Assembly (NCBI GenBank): GCA_945901195.1
Contig: CAMDKB010000089.1
Location: 1 to 12,335, forward strand
DNA: 12,335 bases
Reading direction: 5' to 3'
Source of the DNA: Rhizobium sp. Q54
GTDB taxonomy: Bacteria; Pseudomonadota; Alphaproteobacteria; Rhizobiales; Beijerinckiaceae
Made by a program: the position numbers and the translations under genes. Under the pieces are notes generated by a model. It did no database searches. It was not told the DNA's origin and saw only the letters and a program-made list of their open reading frames with translations. Below, one piece after another: positions 1 to 5,855 of this stretch; position 1 is the stretch's first letter; the number at the start of each line of letters is the position of its first letter.

Positions 1-229
1 CACCGACGCGATTCTCGACAAAGACGTTTTTGTTGAATGCCGGCTTCATGCCTTCTGCGAAAAAACGTGCGAAGACATCCGCACCGCTGCCGGCGGGAAA
101 GGCGCAGATAACGCGAATTTCGCGCGATGGATAATTATCCTCTTGCGCCTCAGCCTGGTGCGGCAACATAGCGACCGAAGACGTTGCAATAAGGCTTTGA
201 ACCACGTGCCGGCGTGTAAATTTCGCCAT
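1..229 (-). CDS. Bug/TctC-family tripartite tricarboxylate transporter substrate-binding protein (partial, N-terminal 76 residues)
   Basis: Reading the minus strand from the ATG at 229 gives a protein starting MAKFTRRHVVQSL that runs off the left edge, so only the N-terminus is present. A Shine-Dalgarno GGGAG lies 7 bases before the ATG. Residues 1-28 form a signal peptide with a twin-arginine-like core (FTRRHVV) and an AEA/Q cleavage site. The mature part opens NYPSREIRVICAFPAGSGAD, the same signature as the three complete paralogues upstream, followed by VFARFFAEGMKPAF and VENRVG. In this family the Asp of the first loop contacts the ligand. It is the last visible gene of the Bug array, separated from the previous copy by 177 bases that include a stem-loop. 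Ligand unknown; family assignment is firm. Confidence 0.93.
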   Translation of the reverse strand, partial: MAKFTRRHVVQSLIATSSVAMLPHQAEAQEDNYPSREIRVICAFPAGSGADVFARFFAEGMKPAFNKNVFVENRVG

Positions 230-355
230 GTATCCACTCCCTGTCAGTTTTGTGTTCCCGCACGGTCTGCGCCGTATTACGGAAATGATCGCACAGGCAT
301 GCGCCTGCGTCTATACGTGTGCCAGTCTGTCAATCTGCGAGTCTGCAGTCTCAAA

Positions 356-382
356 GGACTGCCCGCACAGGGCGGACAGTCC
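356..382 (-). terminator. Stem-loop after the second Bug gene, possible weak terminator
   Basis: On the minus strand GGACTG-T-CCGC pairs with GCGG-G-CAGTCC around a 5-base loop. This gives an 11-pair stem in RNA if the central U-G wobble is counted; on the plus strand the same position is a C/A mismatch, so the fold favours minus-strand RNA. It starts 24 bases after the stop of the gene ending at 407. Only three U follow (UUUGAGAC), so termination would be weak. It could instead protect an mRNA 3' end. Confidence 0.35.
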
Positions 383-406
383 AATGTTGTCAGTTCGAAG
401 TCTGCG

Positions 407-1393
407 CTATCCTTGGGGCTCGATCTTGGCCAGCTTCACGAACCCGCCCCAATCATCGATGTCGCGGATCATGCGCTTCTGGCCTTCTTCGGGCGAGATG
501 ATCAATGTGTCCGCGCCGAATTTCGCCATGAACTGACGGGTTTCTTCGTTGCCGACAATTTCCTCCAACATGCCGCGAATCTTTTCAACGATGGGCTTTG
601 GAGTCGCCATCGGCACCATCGCCGCCCACCAGCCGCCGACATCATAATTGGTAACGCCAAGCTCATGCATGGAAGGCAAATCAGCCATGGACTTCATGCG
701 TTCCTTCGTTGTGACCGCCAGCATGCGAAGCCGACCGGAATTTGTGCCCGCAACGGCTGTGACGGGATCATGGAAGGCAAAGTCGATGACGCCGCTCGCC
801 ATATCGTTGAGCGTTTCTGAGCCCGTCTTGTATTGCACTTCCACAGACTGCAGATCGAAATGCTTCTTGAACCACGCGCCCGCGACCCGCGCCGTCGGGT
901 TATTGCTGGCATAGCTCGCCTTGTCGCCTTTGGACTTCAGGGTCGCAACGAGCTCATTCAGCGTTTTTGCCGGGTAATTCGCACCCGTGCAGAGCATGAA
1001 TGGCTGCACGTTGATGCCCGCGACGATCTGGATTTCCTTGGCGATATCCACTGGCGGATTTTTGAACAGATGCATGTTCGCGGCCAGTGAATTGGGCGCG
1101 TGAATAAAGATCGTATGGCCATCCGGCTTGGCTCTTGCCGAGTAGGTTGTCGCGATGTTGGCATTGGCCCCCACGCGATTTTCCACGACAATTGTGCGCT
1201 TCATGAGAGGCCGCAGCTTCTCGGCAAAATAACGCACGTAAACGTCTGCGCCGCTTCCGGCCGGAAAAGCGCAAACGAATTTCACGTCCTGGTTCGGATA
1301 ATCGCTCGCTGAATCCTGTGCGCTGGCAAAGCCGCTTGCTGCAACGCTTGCCGCGCCGGTGAGTAGCGTTCTGCGTGTGATCAAATTAGGCAA
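407..1393 (-). CDS. Bug/TctC-family tripartite tricarboxylate transporter substrate-binding protein
   Basis: A 328-residue periplasmic binding protein, the usual length for the TTT (TctC/Bug) family. I chose the TTG at 1393: GGAG lies 7 bases upstream, and translation then begins MPNLITRRTLLTGAASVAAS, a clean signal peptide with a Tat-like TRRTLL core and an ASA/Q cleavage site near residue 25. The in-frame GTG at 1435 adds 14 polar residues and has no ribosome-binding site. The mature protein shows FPAGSGAD, VENRVGANANIATTY, NMHLFKNPP, the pocket loop SNNPTA, YKTGSETLND, HDPVTAV and a C-terminal IEPQG. It resembles the copy at 2498..3496 closely (84 of 109 identical residues over the first mature lobe by my count). 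It should deliver a carboxylate ligand to TctAB; the ligand is unknown. Its start site is enclosed in an inverted repeat. Confidence 0.93.
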   Translation of the reverse strand: MPNLITRRTLLTGAASVAASGFASAQDSASDYPNQDVKFVCAFPAGSGADVYVRYFAEKLRPLMKRTIVVENRVGANANIATTYSARAKPDGHTIFIHAPNSLAANMHLFKNPPVDIAKEIQIVAGINVQPFMLCTGANYPAKTLNELVATLKSKGDKASYASNNPTARVAGAWFKKHFDLQSVEVQYKTGSETLNDMASGVIDFAFHDPVTAVAGTNSGRLRMLAVTTKERMKSMADLPSMHELGVTNYDVGGWWAAMVPMATPKPIVEKIRGMLEEIVGNEETRQFMAKFGADTLIISPEEGQKRMIRDIDDWGGFVKLAKIEPQG

Positions 1394-1400
1394 GTCTGTT

Positions 1401-1460
1401 CTCCGGTGGCTTGGGATTTCGACGCCTTTTGCCACAGGCGGTCAGTCCAGTCCACCGGAG
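1401..1460 (-). promoter_or_regulatory. Inverted repeat that would pair out the Shine-Dalgarno of the downstream Bug gene
   Basis: A perfect 9-base inverted repeat, CTCCGGTGG at 1401..1409 and CCACCGGAG at 1452..1460, brackets the leader of the gene starting at TTG 1393. In minus-strand RNA the last four bases of the 3' arm are the GGAG Shine-Dalgarno (1404..1401), so the helix would hide the ribosome-binding site. A second small stem (CGCC 1423..1426 with GGCG 1437..1440) fits inside the loop. No U-run follows, so it is not a terminator. Whether a ligand, protein or upstream translation opens it cannot be seen. The match could be chance, though 9 perfect pairs placed exactly on the ribosome-binding site is suggestive. 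Confidence 0.4.
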
Positions 1461-1472
1461 CAATACGGAGCT

Positions 1473-2462
1473 TCAGCCTTGAGGTTCGATATTGGCAAGC
1501 TTGATATACTCGCCCCAGGCTTTGTAGTCGTCCAGAAATTTTTTCTGAGCCTGCTCAGGGCTGAGCATCAACTGGTCCGCGCCGAATTTTGCAAAGAATA
1601 CTTTGCTTTCTTCGGAAGCTGTTACTTCGTTGAAGAGCTTGTTGATCTTGTCGATGACTGGCTTAGGCGTCGCCGTAGGCACCAGTGCACCCCACCAGCT
1701 TGGCAGATCAATGTCACGCGCGCCCGATTCATGAAGCGTTGGAATCTCCGGCACTGATTTCATGCGTTCCTTCACTGCGACAGCGAGTATGCGGAGCCGT
1801 CCGGCGTTTTGCTGTGCGATGGCGGTGACTGGATCATGTAACGCAAAATCAAGCGCGCCGCTTGCCAGATCATTCAACGTATCCGCGCCCGTCTTGTATT
1901 GCACTTCAAGCGGATTGACATTCATGGCCTTTTTATACCATGCGCCTGCAACACGCCCGGTGGGGTTGTTGGTCGCGTAAGAACCTTTATCCCCCTTCTC
2001 GCGCAATGCTGCAGTGAGATCAGCGACGGTCTTCCAGGGTTTGTCCGCAGATATGGTCACCATGAAAGTCTGCAGCAACATGGTGGCGGCGACGGTCAAT
2101 TCCTTTGTCGAGTCGGTGCCTGGATTTTTGAACAAGTGCATGTTGGCGGCAAGGCCGCTCGGTGCATTGAGATAAATCGTATAGCCGTCAGCTCTGGATT
2201 TGGCGACATAGGCCGTCGCAATGTTGCCATTGGCGCCCACGCGATTTTCAACAACGACAGCTCGCCCCAGAATCGGCCGCAGCTTTTCGGCGTAGTAGCG
2301 GACATATATATCTGCGCCGCTACCCGCCGGAAATCCGCAAACGAACTTGATTTCGCGCGAAGGATAGTTTGGGTCTGCCTCCTGAGCGCTCGCAACCGCA
2401 CCAAAGAGCACGGTTGCCAAGACCATCGAGCCGAAACGAGTCACCTGATTGCTTATTTTCAT
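1473..2462 (-). CDS. Bug/TctC-family tripartite tricarboxylate transporter substrate-binding protein
   Basis: A 329-residue periplasmic binding protein, paralogous to its neighbours on both sides. The ATG at 2462 is preferred: AGGA lies 6 bases upstream, and the protein then opens MKISNQVTRFGSMVLATVLF with an ASA/Q cleavage site near residue 26. An in-frame TTG at 2489 would add nine non-leader residues. Unlike the other copies it has a plain Sec-type leader with no arginine pair. Family landmarks are CGFPAGSGAD, VENRVGANGNIATAY, NMHLFKNPG, the pocket loop TNNPTG, YKTGADTLND, HDPVTAI and a terminal IEPQG. It is the most diverged of the three complete copies (for example VPEIPTLHESG and SWWGALVP). 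It starts 35 bases after the stop of the gene at 2498..3496, so the two are probably co-transcribed. Ligand unknown. Confidence 0.94.
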   Translation of the reverse strand: MKISNQVTRFGSMVLATVLFGAVASAQEADPNYPSREIKFVCGFPAGSGADIYVRYYAEKLRPILGRAVVVENRVGANGNIATAYVAKSRADGYTIYLNAPSGLAANMHLFKNPGTDSTKELTVAATMLLQTFMVTISADKPWKTVADLTAALREKGDKGSYATNNPTGRVAGAWYKKAMNVNPLEVQYKTGADTLNDLASGALDFALHDPVTAIAQQNAGRLRILAVAVKERMKSVPEIPTLHESGARDIDLPSWWGALVPTATPKPVIDKINKLFNEVTASEESKVFFAKFGADQLMLSPEQAQKKFLDDYKAWGEYIKLANIEPQG

Positions 2463-2497
2463 TTCCGTTCCTGTTCCATTCCGGCCCAATTTTTAAC

Positions 2498-3496
2498 TCA
2501 GCCCTGCGGCTCAATATTGGCGAGCTTGATATAATCGCCCCAGGCCTTCACATCCTTCTCAAACATCGACTTGGCTTCCGCAGTGGAAAGCGACATCGTG
2601 TCCGCGCCGAACTTCGCCATGAAGGCGCGGGTTTCTTCACCATCAATCACCGGCTTCCACATCTGGTTCAATTTTTCCACGATGGCTTGCGGTGTACCAG
2701 CAGGCACCATTGCAGCCCACCAACCTGGAACGTCGAGGTCCTTGACGCCAAGTTCATGCAGCGAAGGCAGGTCGGGCGAGGCCTTCATGCGTTCCTTCGT
2801 TGTTACACCCAGCATACGCAATGAGCCATTGGTGGCATTTGCGACCGCGTGAACTGGATCGTGCATGACGTAATCGATCGAGCCGCTTTGCATGTCGTTC
2901 ATGGTGTCACTGCCGGTCTTGTACATGATTTCGACGGGCTTCAGACCATAGACTTTATTAAACCAGGCTGCGGCCACCTTGCTGGTCGGCGCTGTGGTGC
3001 CATAGCTCGCCTTGTCACCCATTTTCTTCAGCAATTCCACCAGGTCCGCCACCGTCTTGACTGGCGAACTTGAATGCACGGTCAGCATGAAAGGCTGGCG
3101 ATTGATCGTCGCAGCAATGACTATTTCCTTTGTTGCATCGACAGGCGGGTTCTTGAACAGGTGCATGTTGGCTGCCAGAGCGCTGGGCGCATGGACATAG
3201 ATTGTATAACCATCGGGCTTAGAGCGCGCGACGTAAGTAGTTGCTATATTGCCGTTGGCGCCAGCCCGGTTTTCGACAACGATTGCACGCTTGAATGCAG
3301 GACGCATGCGCTCGGCAAAATACCGCACATAAACGTCAGCGCCGCTGCCGGCCGGGAAAGCACAGACGAACTTAACTTCGCGCGAAGGATAGTCCGCCGC
3401 CGATTCCTGCGCCAATGCAGACGGCAATGAAAGACTTCCAGCGCCCAAAACGGCTGGCGCTCCGATAATAAGGTCGCGTCTTGTAATCTTCGTCAT
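2498..3496 (-). CDS. Bug/TctC-family tripartite tricarboxylate transporter substrate-binding protein
   Basis: A 332-residue periplasmic binding protein and the first Bug gene after tctA. The ATG at 3496 has a strong GGGAGG 5 bases upstream and yields MTKITRRDLIIGAPAVLGAG, a Tat-like leader with an ALA/Q cleavage site near residue 29; an upstream in-frame start at 3514 lacks support. Landmarks are CAFPAGSGAD, VENRAGANGNIATTY, NMHLFKNPPVD, YKTGSDTMND, HDPVHAV and a terminal IEPQG. The ligand-facing loop reads TTAPTS, whereas the next two copies have NNPT, which suggests a different or broader ligand. It lies 160 bases beyond tctA, with an intrinsic terminator between, so it probably has its own promoter or depends on read-through. 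It is the likeliest cognate partner of TctAB by position. Ligand unknown. Confidence 0.94.
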   Translation of the reverse strand: MTKITRRDLIIGAPAVLGAGSLSLPSALAQESAADYPSREVKFVCAFPAGSGADVYVRYFAERMRPAFKRAIVVENRAGANGNIATTYVARSKPDGYTIYVHAPSALAANMHLFKNPPVDATKEIVIAATINRQPFMLTVHSSSPVKTVADLVELLKKMGDKASYGTTAPTSKVAAAWFNKVYGLKPVEIMYKTGSDTMNDMQSGSIDYVMHDPVHAVANATNGSLRMLGVTTKERMKASPDLPSLHELGVKDLDVPGWWAAMVPAGTPQAIVEKLNQMWKPVIDGEETRAFMAKFGADTMSLSTAEAKSMFEKDVKAWGDYIKLANIEPQG

Positions 3497-3599
3497 GTCT
3501 ACCTCCCAAATCAAGCACGCCGGTGCATCCAGCCATGTTCGATGCGCATATTGTCATACGCTTCACGCGGCGTCCACGGCATGATTTTTTGGCCAATAG

Positions 3600-3637
3600 A
3601 AAAAGCCGCGTGTGGGAAATGTCCCAAACGCGGCTTT
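3600..3637 (-). terminator. Rho-independent terminator after tctA
   Basis: On the minus strand AAAGCCGCGT pairs with ACGCGGCTTT, a 10-pair outer stem. A single mismatch precedes a 5-pair inner stem (TGGGA with TCCCA) with a 4-base loop, and the sequence continues TTTTTC. It begins 18 bases after the tctA stop at 3656. This is the clearest terminator in the window. It separates the tctBA unit from the Bug genes, either insulating them or lowering their expression relative to the channel. The stem is almost symmetric, but the plus strand has only a short T-run after it, so minus-strand function is favoured. Confidence 0.8.
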
Positions 3638-3655
3638 CGTTGCGTAAAAATATGT

Positions 3656-5167
3656 TTATTCCTTGAAAGCTTCTTCGCGTGTCTGCCGGAACGACGGCAA
3701 TACGATCAGCGCCACCACGCATGCTGTCAGGAACAGCAGTGTTGCTGAAATCGGACGTTGCAGGAAGATCATCGGGTCGCCGCGTGACAGCACCATGGAA
3801 CGGCGCAGGTTTTCTTCCATCAATGGCCCGAGAATAAAACCCAGCACCATGGGCGCAGGCTCGCAGCCAAAACGGATGAGAATGTATCCGAAAGCCGCGA
3901 AGATCACCATCAACAGCAATTGGGAGGGCTCACTGTTCGTGCTGTAAACGCCGATGCAGCAGAACATGATGATTGCGGGGTAAAGCAGGCTGTAAGGGAC
4001 CTGCAGCAACTTCACCCACATGCCGATCAATGGCAGGTTGATGATGACGAGCATGAGATTGCCGATCCACATGGAGGCCACCAGACCCCAGAACAATTCG
4101 GGATTGCTGGTCATGACGGCTGAGCCGGGCTGAATGCCCTGGATCATCATCGCGCCCATCATGATCGCCATGATCGGATTGGAGGGAAGACCGAGCGTCA
4201 ACAGTGGAATGAATGAGGTCTGCGCCGCCGAATTGTTCGCAGCTTCAGGTCCGGCTACGCCCTGGATGGCGCCCTTGCCAAAAGCGAATGACGGGTTGCG
4301 CACGACCTTCTTTTCCACTGTGTAAGCGGCAAAGGAGGCCAGCACCGCGCCACCGCCCGGCAGAATGCCGAGCAATGAACCGAGGGCCGTGCCACGCAAG
4401 GCAGCCGGTATCGCCTCTTTGAACTCAGCTCTGGTCGGCCACATGTCCTTCATTTTCGTCGGTATGGGGTCCCGCTCAATCGTATCGCTTTCCAGGTTGC
4501 GGATAATTTCCGTGAGTCCGAACATGCCAATGACCAGCGGCAGGAAATCGATGCCGTCCCACAAGGTTGAAATACCAAACGTGTAACGCGTTGCGCCGCT
4601 GTTCACGTCTGTGCCCACAAGCCCGAACAACAGGCCAATGAGGATTACCGTAATGGCTTTCAGCACTGAACCTTGGGCGAGAATGACCGCTGTAACAAGG
4701 CCCAGCACCATCAGCGAAAAGTAATCAGGCGAATTGAACTTCTGTGCGAAGGAGGCGAGCGGGGGGCCGAAGCCGGCGATAAAAATTGTGCCCACGCTCC
4801 CGGCAAAGAAACTGCCCAGCGCCGCCACAGCCAGAGCCGCGCCTGCCCTGCCGCGCCGCGCCATCTGATACCCGTCGATACAGGTTACCACGGATGAAGA
4901 TTCGCCTGGCATATTGACGAGGATCGACGTTGTTGAGCCGCCGTACTGCGCGCCGTAGTAAATGCCGGCCATCATGATCAGCGATGTCAGCGGATCGAGG
5001 CCGAACGTAATAGGCAGCAGCATGGCGAGCGTCGGGATCGGGCCGATACCGGGCAATACGCCGATCAGTGTACCGACCAGGCAACCGATCATGGCAAAGC
5101 CGATATTCTGCAGAGTGCCCGCAGCGGCAAAACCTGTCATCAGGTTTTGAAACATGTTCATGTCCAT
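3656..5167 (-). CDS. tctA: Tripartite tricarboxylate transporter large membrane subunit TctA
   Basis: A 503-residue, very hydrophobic protein of the usual TctA length. It forms the ion-coupled channel in the inner membrane that takes ligand from a Bug/TctC protein. The two inverted halves carry the family motifs: GVLPGIGPIPTLAMLLPIT at 36-54 and GILPGGGAVLASFAAYTVEK at 267-286. Also present are GGSTTSILVNMPGE at 76-89, the GYQMARRGRAG loop at 99-109, and GPEAANNSAAQTSFIPLLTL at 306-325. About a dozen membrane segments can be traced. The ATG at 5167 follows the tctB stop by 1 base, with GGGAG 6 bases upstream inside tctB, so translation is probably coupled. A longer reading from 5272 overlaps tctB and is not credible. 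A terminator lies just downstream. Confidence 0.97.
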   Translation of the reverse strand: MDMNMFQNLMTGFAAAGTLQNIGFAMIGCLVGTLIGVLPGIGPIPTLAMLLPITFGLDPLTSLIMMAGIYYGAQYGGSTTSILVNMPGESSSVVTCIDGYQMARRGRAGAALAVAALGSFFAGSVGTIFIAGFGPPLASFAQKFNSPDYFSLMVLGLVTAVILAQGSVLKAITVILIGLLFGLVGTDVNSGATRYTFGISTLWDGIDFLPLVIGMFGLTEIIRNLESDTIERDPIPTKMKDMWPTRAEFKEAIPAALRGTALGSLLGILPGGGAVLASFAAYTVEKKVVRNPSFAFGKGAIQGVAGPEAANNSAAQTSFIPLLTLGLPSNPIMAIMMGAMMIQGIQPGSAVMTSNPELFWGLVASMWIGNLMLVIINLPLIGMWVKLLQVPYSLLYPAIIMFCCIGVYSTNSEPSQLLLMVIFAAFGYILIRFGCEPAPMVLGFILGPLMEENLRRSMVLSRGDPMIFLQRPISATLLFLTACVVALIVLPSFRQTREEAFKE

Positions 5168-5168
5168 G

Positions 5169-5675
5169 TCAGGCTCCCTTCGCCGACGAAAACAGCGACC
5201 AGAGTTTCGTAAAGGCAGCCGACAGGTAGTCACCACTCCACGTTGGCATCGCCTGACCGAGCAGCACGACAAAGATCACGACCGAAGCGAATGCCATGCA
5301 GATGGCCAGCAGAAGCATCTTCTTCTGGTTCGTATCGCTGCGCCCTTGCGTCGCAATGGCGACCAGCAGCACAAGCGCCGGTTCAAGCTTGATATGTTCT
5401 ATGAGGTAGCCGAACGCCAGCACGCCAGCGAACACAAAAAGGATAGGGCGCAGTGCAATTCGCTGAATTGGCGGGCCGTTCAGCGTAAAGCACTTGAACA
5501 GGCAGATTGCGCCCATGCCCATGATGATCCAGCTGAGCCATGTCGGAAAGTAGCCGGGGCCCATGCTGCGGGCTGATCCGTAAGTCAGGTCTTTACCGAA
5601 ATAAATTCCGACCAAGCCGATAAAAATGAATAGTAGCCCTGCCCCCAGGTCCTGTGGACACTTTACGCGCAACAT
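5169..5675 (-). CDS. tctB: Tripartite tricarboxylate transporter small membrane subunit TctB
   Basis: A 168-residue protein of the size and pattern of TctB, the poorly conserved small membrane subunit that partners TctA. Hydrophobic segments lie at about 11-30 (LGAGLLFIFIGLVGIYFG), 45-63 (LSWIIMGMGAICLF), 80-115 (a pair, ILFVFAGVLAFGYL then PALVLLVAIA) and 120-145 (LLLAICMAFASVVIFVVLL). The loop GSARSMGPGYFPTWLSW between the first two segments is characteristic of the family (the usual form is GTxxxMGPGxFP). The ATG at 5675 follows a purine-rich run containing GGGAGG; an in-frame start at 5720 adds 15 residues and would put that Shine-Dalgarno inside the gene. It is the first gene of the tctBA unit, preceded by a 180-base gap with a candidate promoter. 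Confidence 0.94.
   Translation of the reverse strand: MLRVKCPQDLGAGLLFIFIGLVGIYFGKDLTYGSARSMGPGYFPTWLSWIIMGMGAICLFKCFTLNGPPIQRIALRPILFVFAGVLAFGYLIEHIKLEPALVLLVAIATQGRSDTNQKKMLLLAICMAFASVVIFVVLLGQAMPTWSGDYLSAAFTKLWSLFSSAKGA
5174..5178 (-). promoter_or_regulatory. Ribosome-binding site of tctA inside the tctB 3' end
   Basis: GGGAG on the minus strand, 6 bases before the ATG at 5167 and within the last codons of tctB. It fixes the tctA start and indicates translational coupling. Confidence 0.75.
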
Positions 5676-5732
5676 AGCTCCCCCTCCCTGATGTCTGCCC
5701 GGTCCTCGTCCGGTCCACATTCGTTTTGTGTA

Positions 5733-5760
5733 ATTTTACTTATTTCATCCCAGAGGTAAA
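5733..5760 (-). promoter_or_regulatory. Candidate sigma-70 promoter for tctBA
   Basis: On the minus strand TTTACC (5760..5755, four of six to the -35 consensus) is followed after 16 bases by TAAAAT (5738..5733, five of six to the -10 consensus). It sits in a noticeably AT-rich patch in an otherwise GC-rich sequence and would leave a leader of about 50 bases before tctB. A small palindrome GAGGT-AA-ACCTC (5753..5764) overlaps the -35 box and could be an operator half-pair or chance. If real, tctBA can be expressed separately from the catabolic genes upstream. Confidence 0.4.
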
Positions 5761-5789
5761 CCTCAAGCGGACTGAAATATTCCCGTGAT

Positions 5790-5824
5790 GCCTTCGCCGG
5801 GCTTTCCCAATGGCCGGCAAAGGC
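5790..5824 (-). other. Stem-loop between the UbiD-family gene and tctB
   Basis: On the minus strand GCCTTTGCCGG pairs with CCGGCGAAGGC around a 13-base loop: 11 pairs in RNA with one U-G wobble, which is a C/A mismatch on the plus strand. It lies 31 bases after the stop at 5856 and about 30 bases before the candidate tctBA promoter. There is no U-run after it, so it is not a typical intrinsic terminator. An mRNA-end stabiliser or processing site is the likelier use. Confidence 0.4.
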
Positions 5825-5855
5825 CCATTTCCAAGCGTTGATACCGCAGGCGGAG

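Noticed and set aside
310..333. TTGACA with TATAGA on the minus strand before the left-edge Bug gene
   Set aside because: Both hexamers are good but only 12 bases apart, so they cannot act as one standard promoter; overlapping sites remain possible but unsupported.
143..820. Plus-strand open frame of 225 codons over the left-edge Bug gene and the next one
   Set aside because: It spans two minus-strand genes with clear family signatures and the gap between them, has no recognisable domain and no good ribosome-binding site; it is an antisense shadow of GC-rich coding sequence.
1899..2534. Plus-strand open frame of 211 codons over two Bug genes
   Set aside because: Antisense to minus-strand genes at 1473..2462 and 2498..3496; composition is cysteine- and histidine-rich as expected of a shadow frame.
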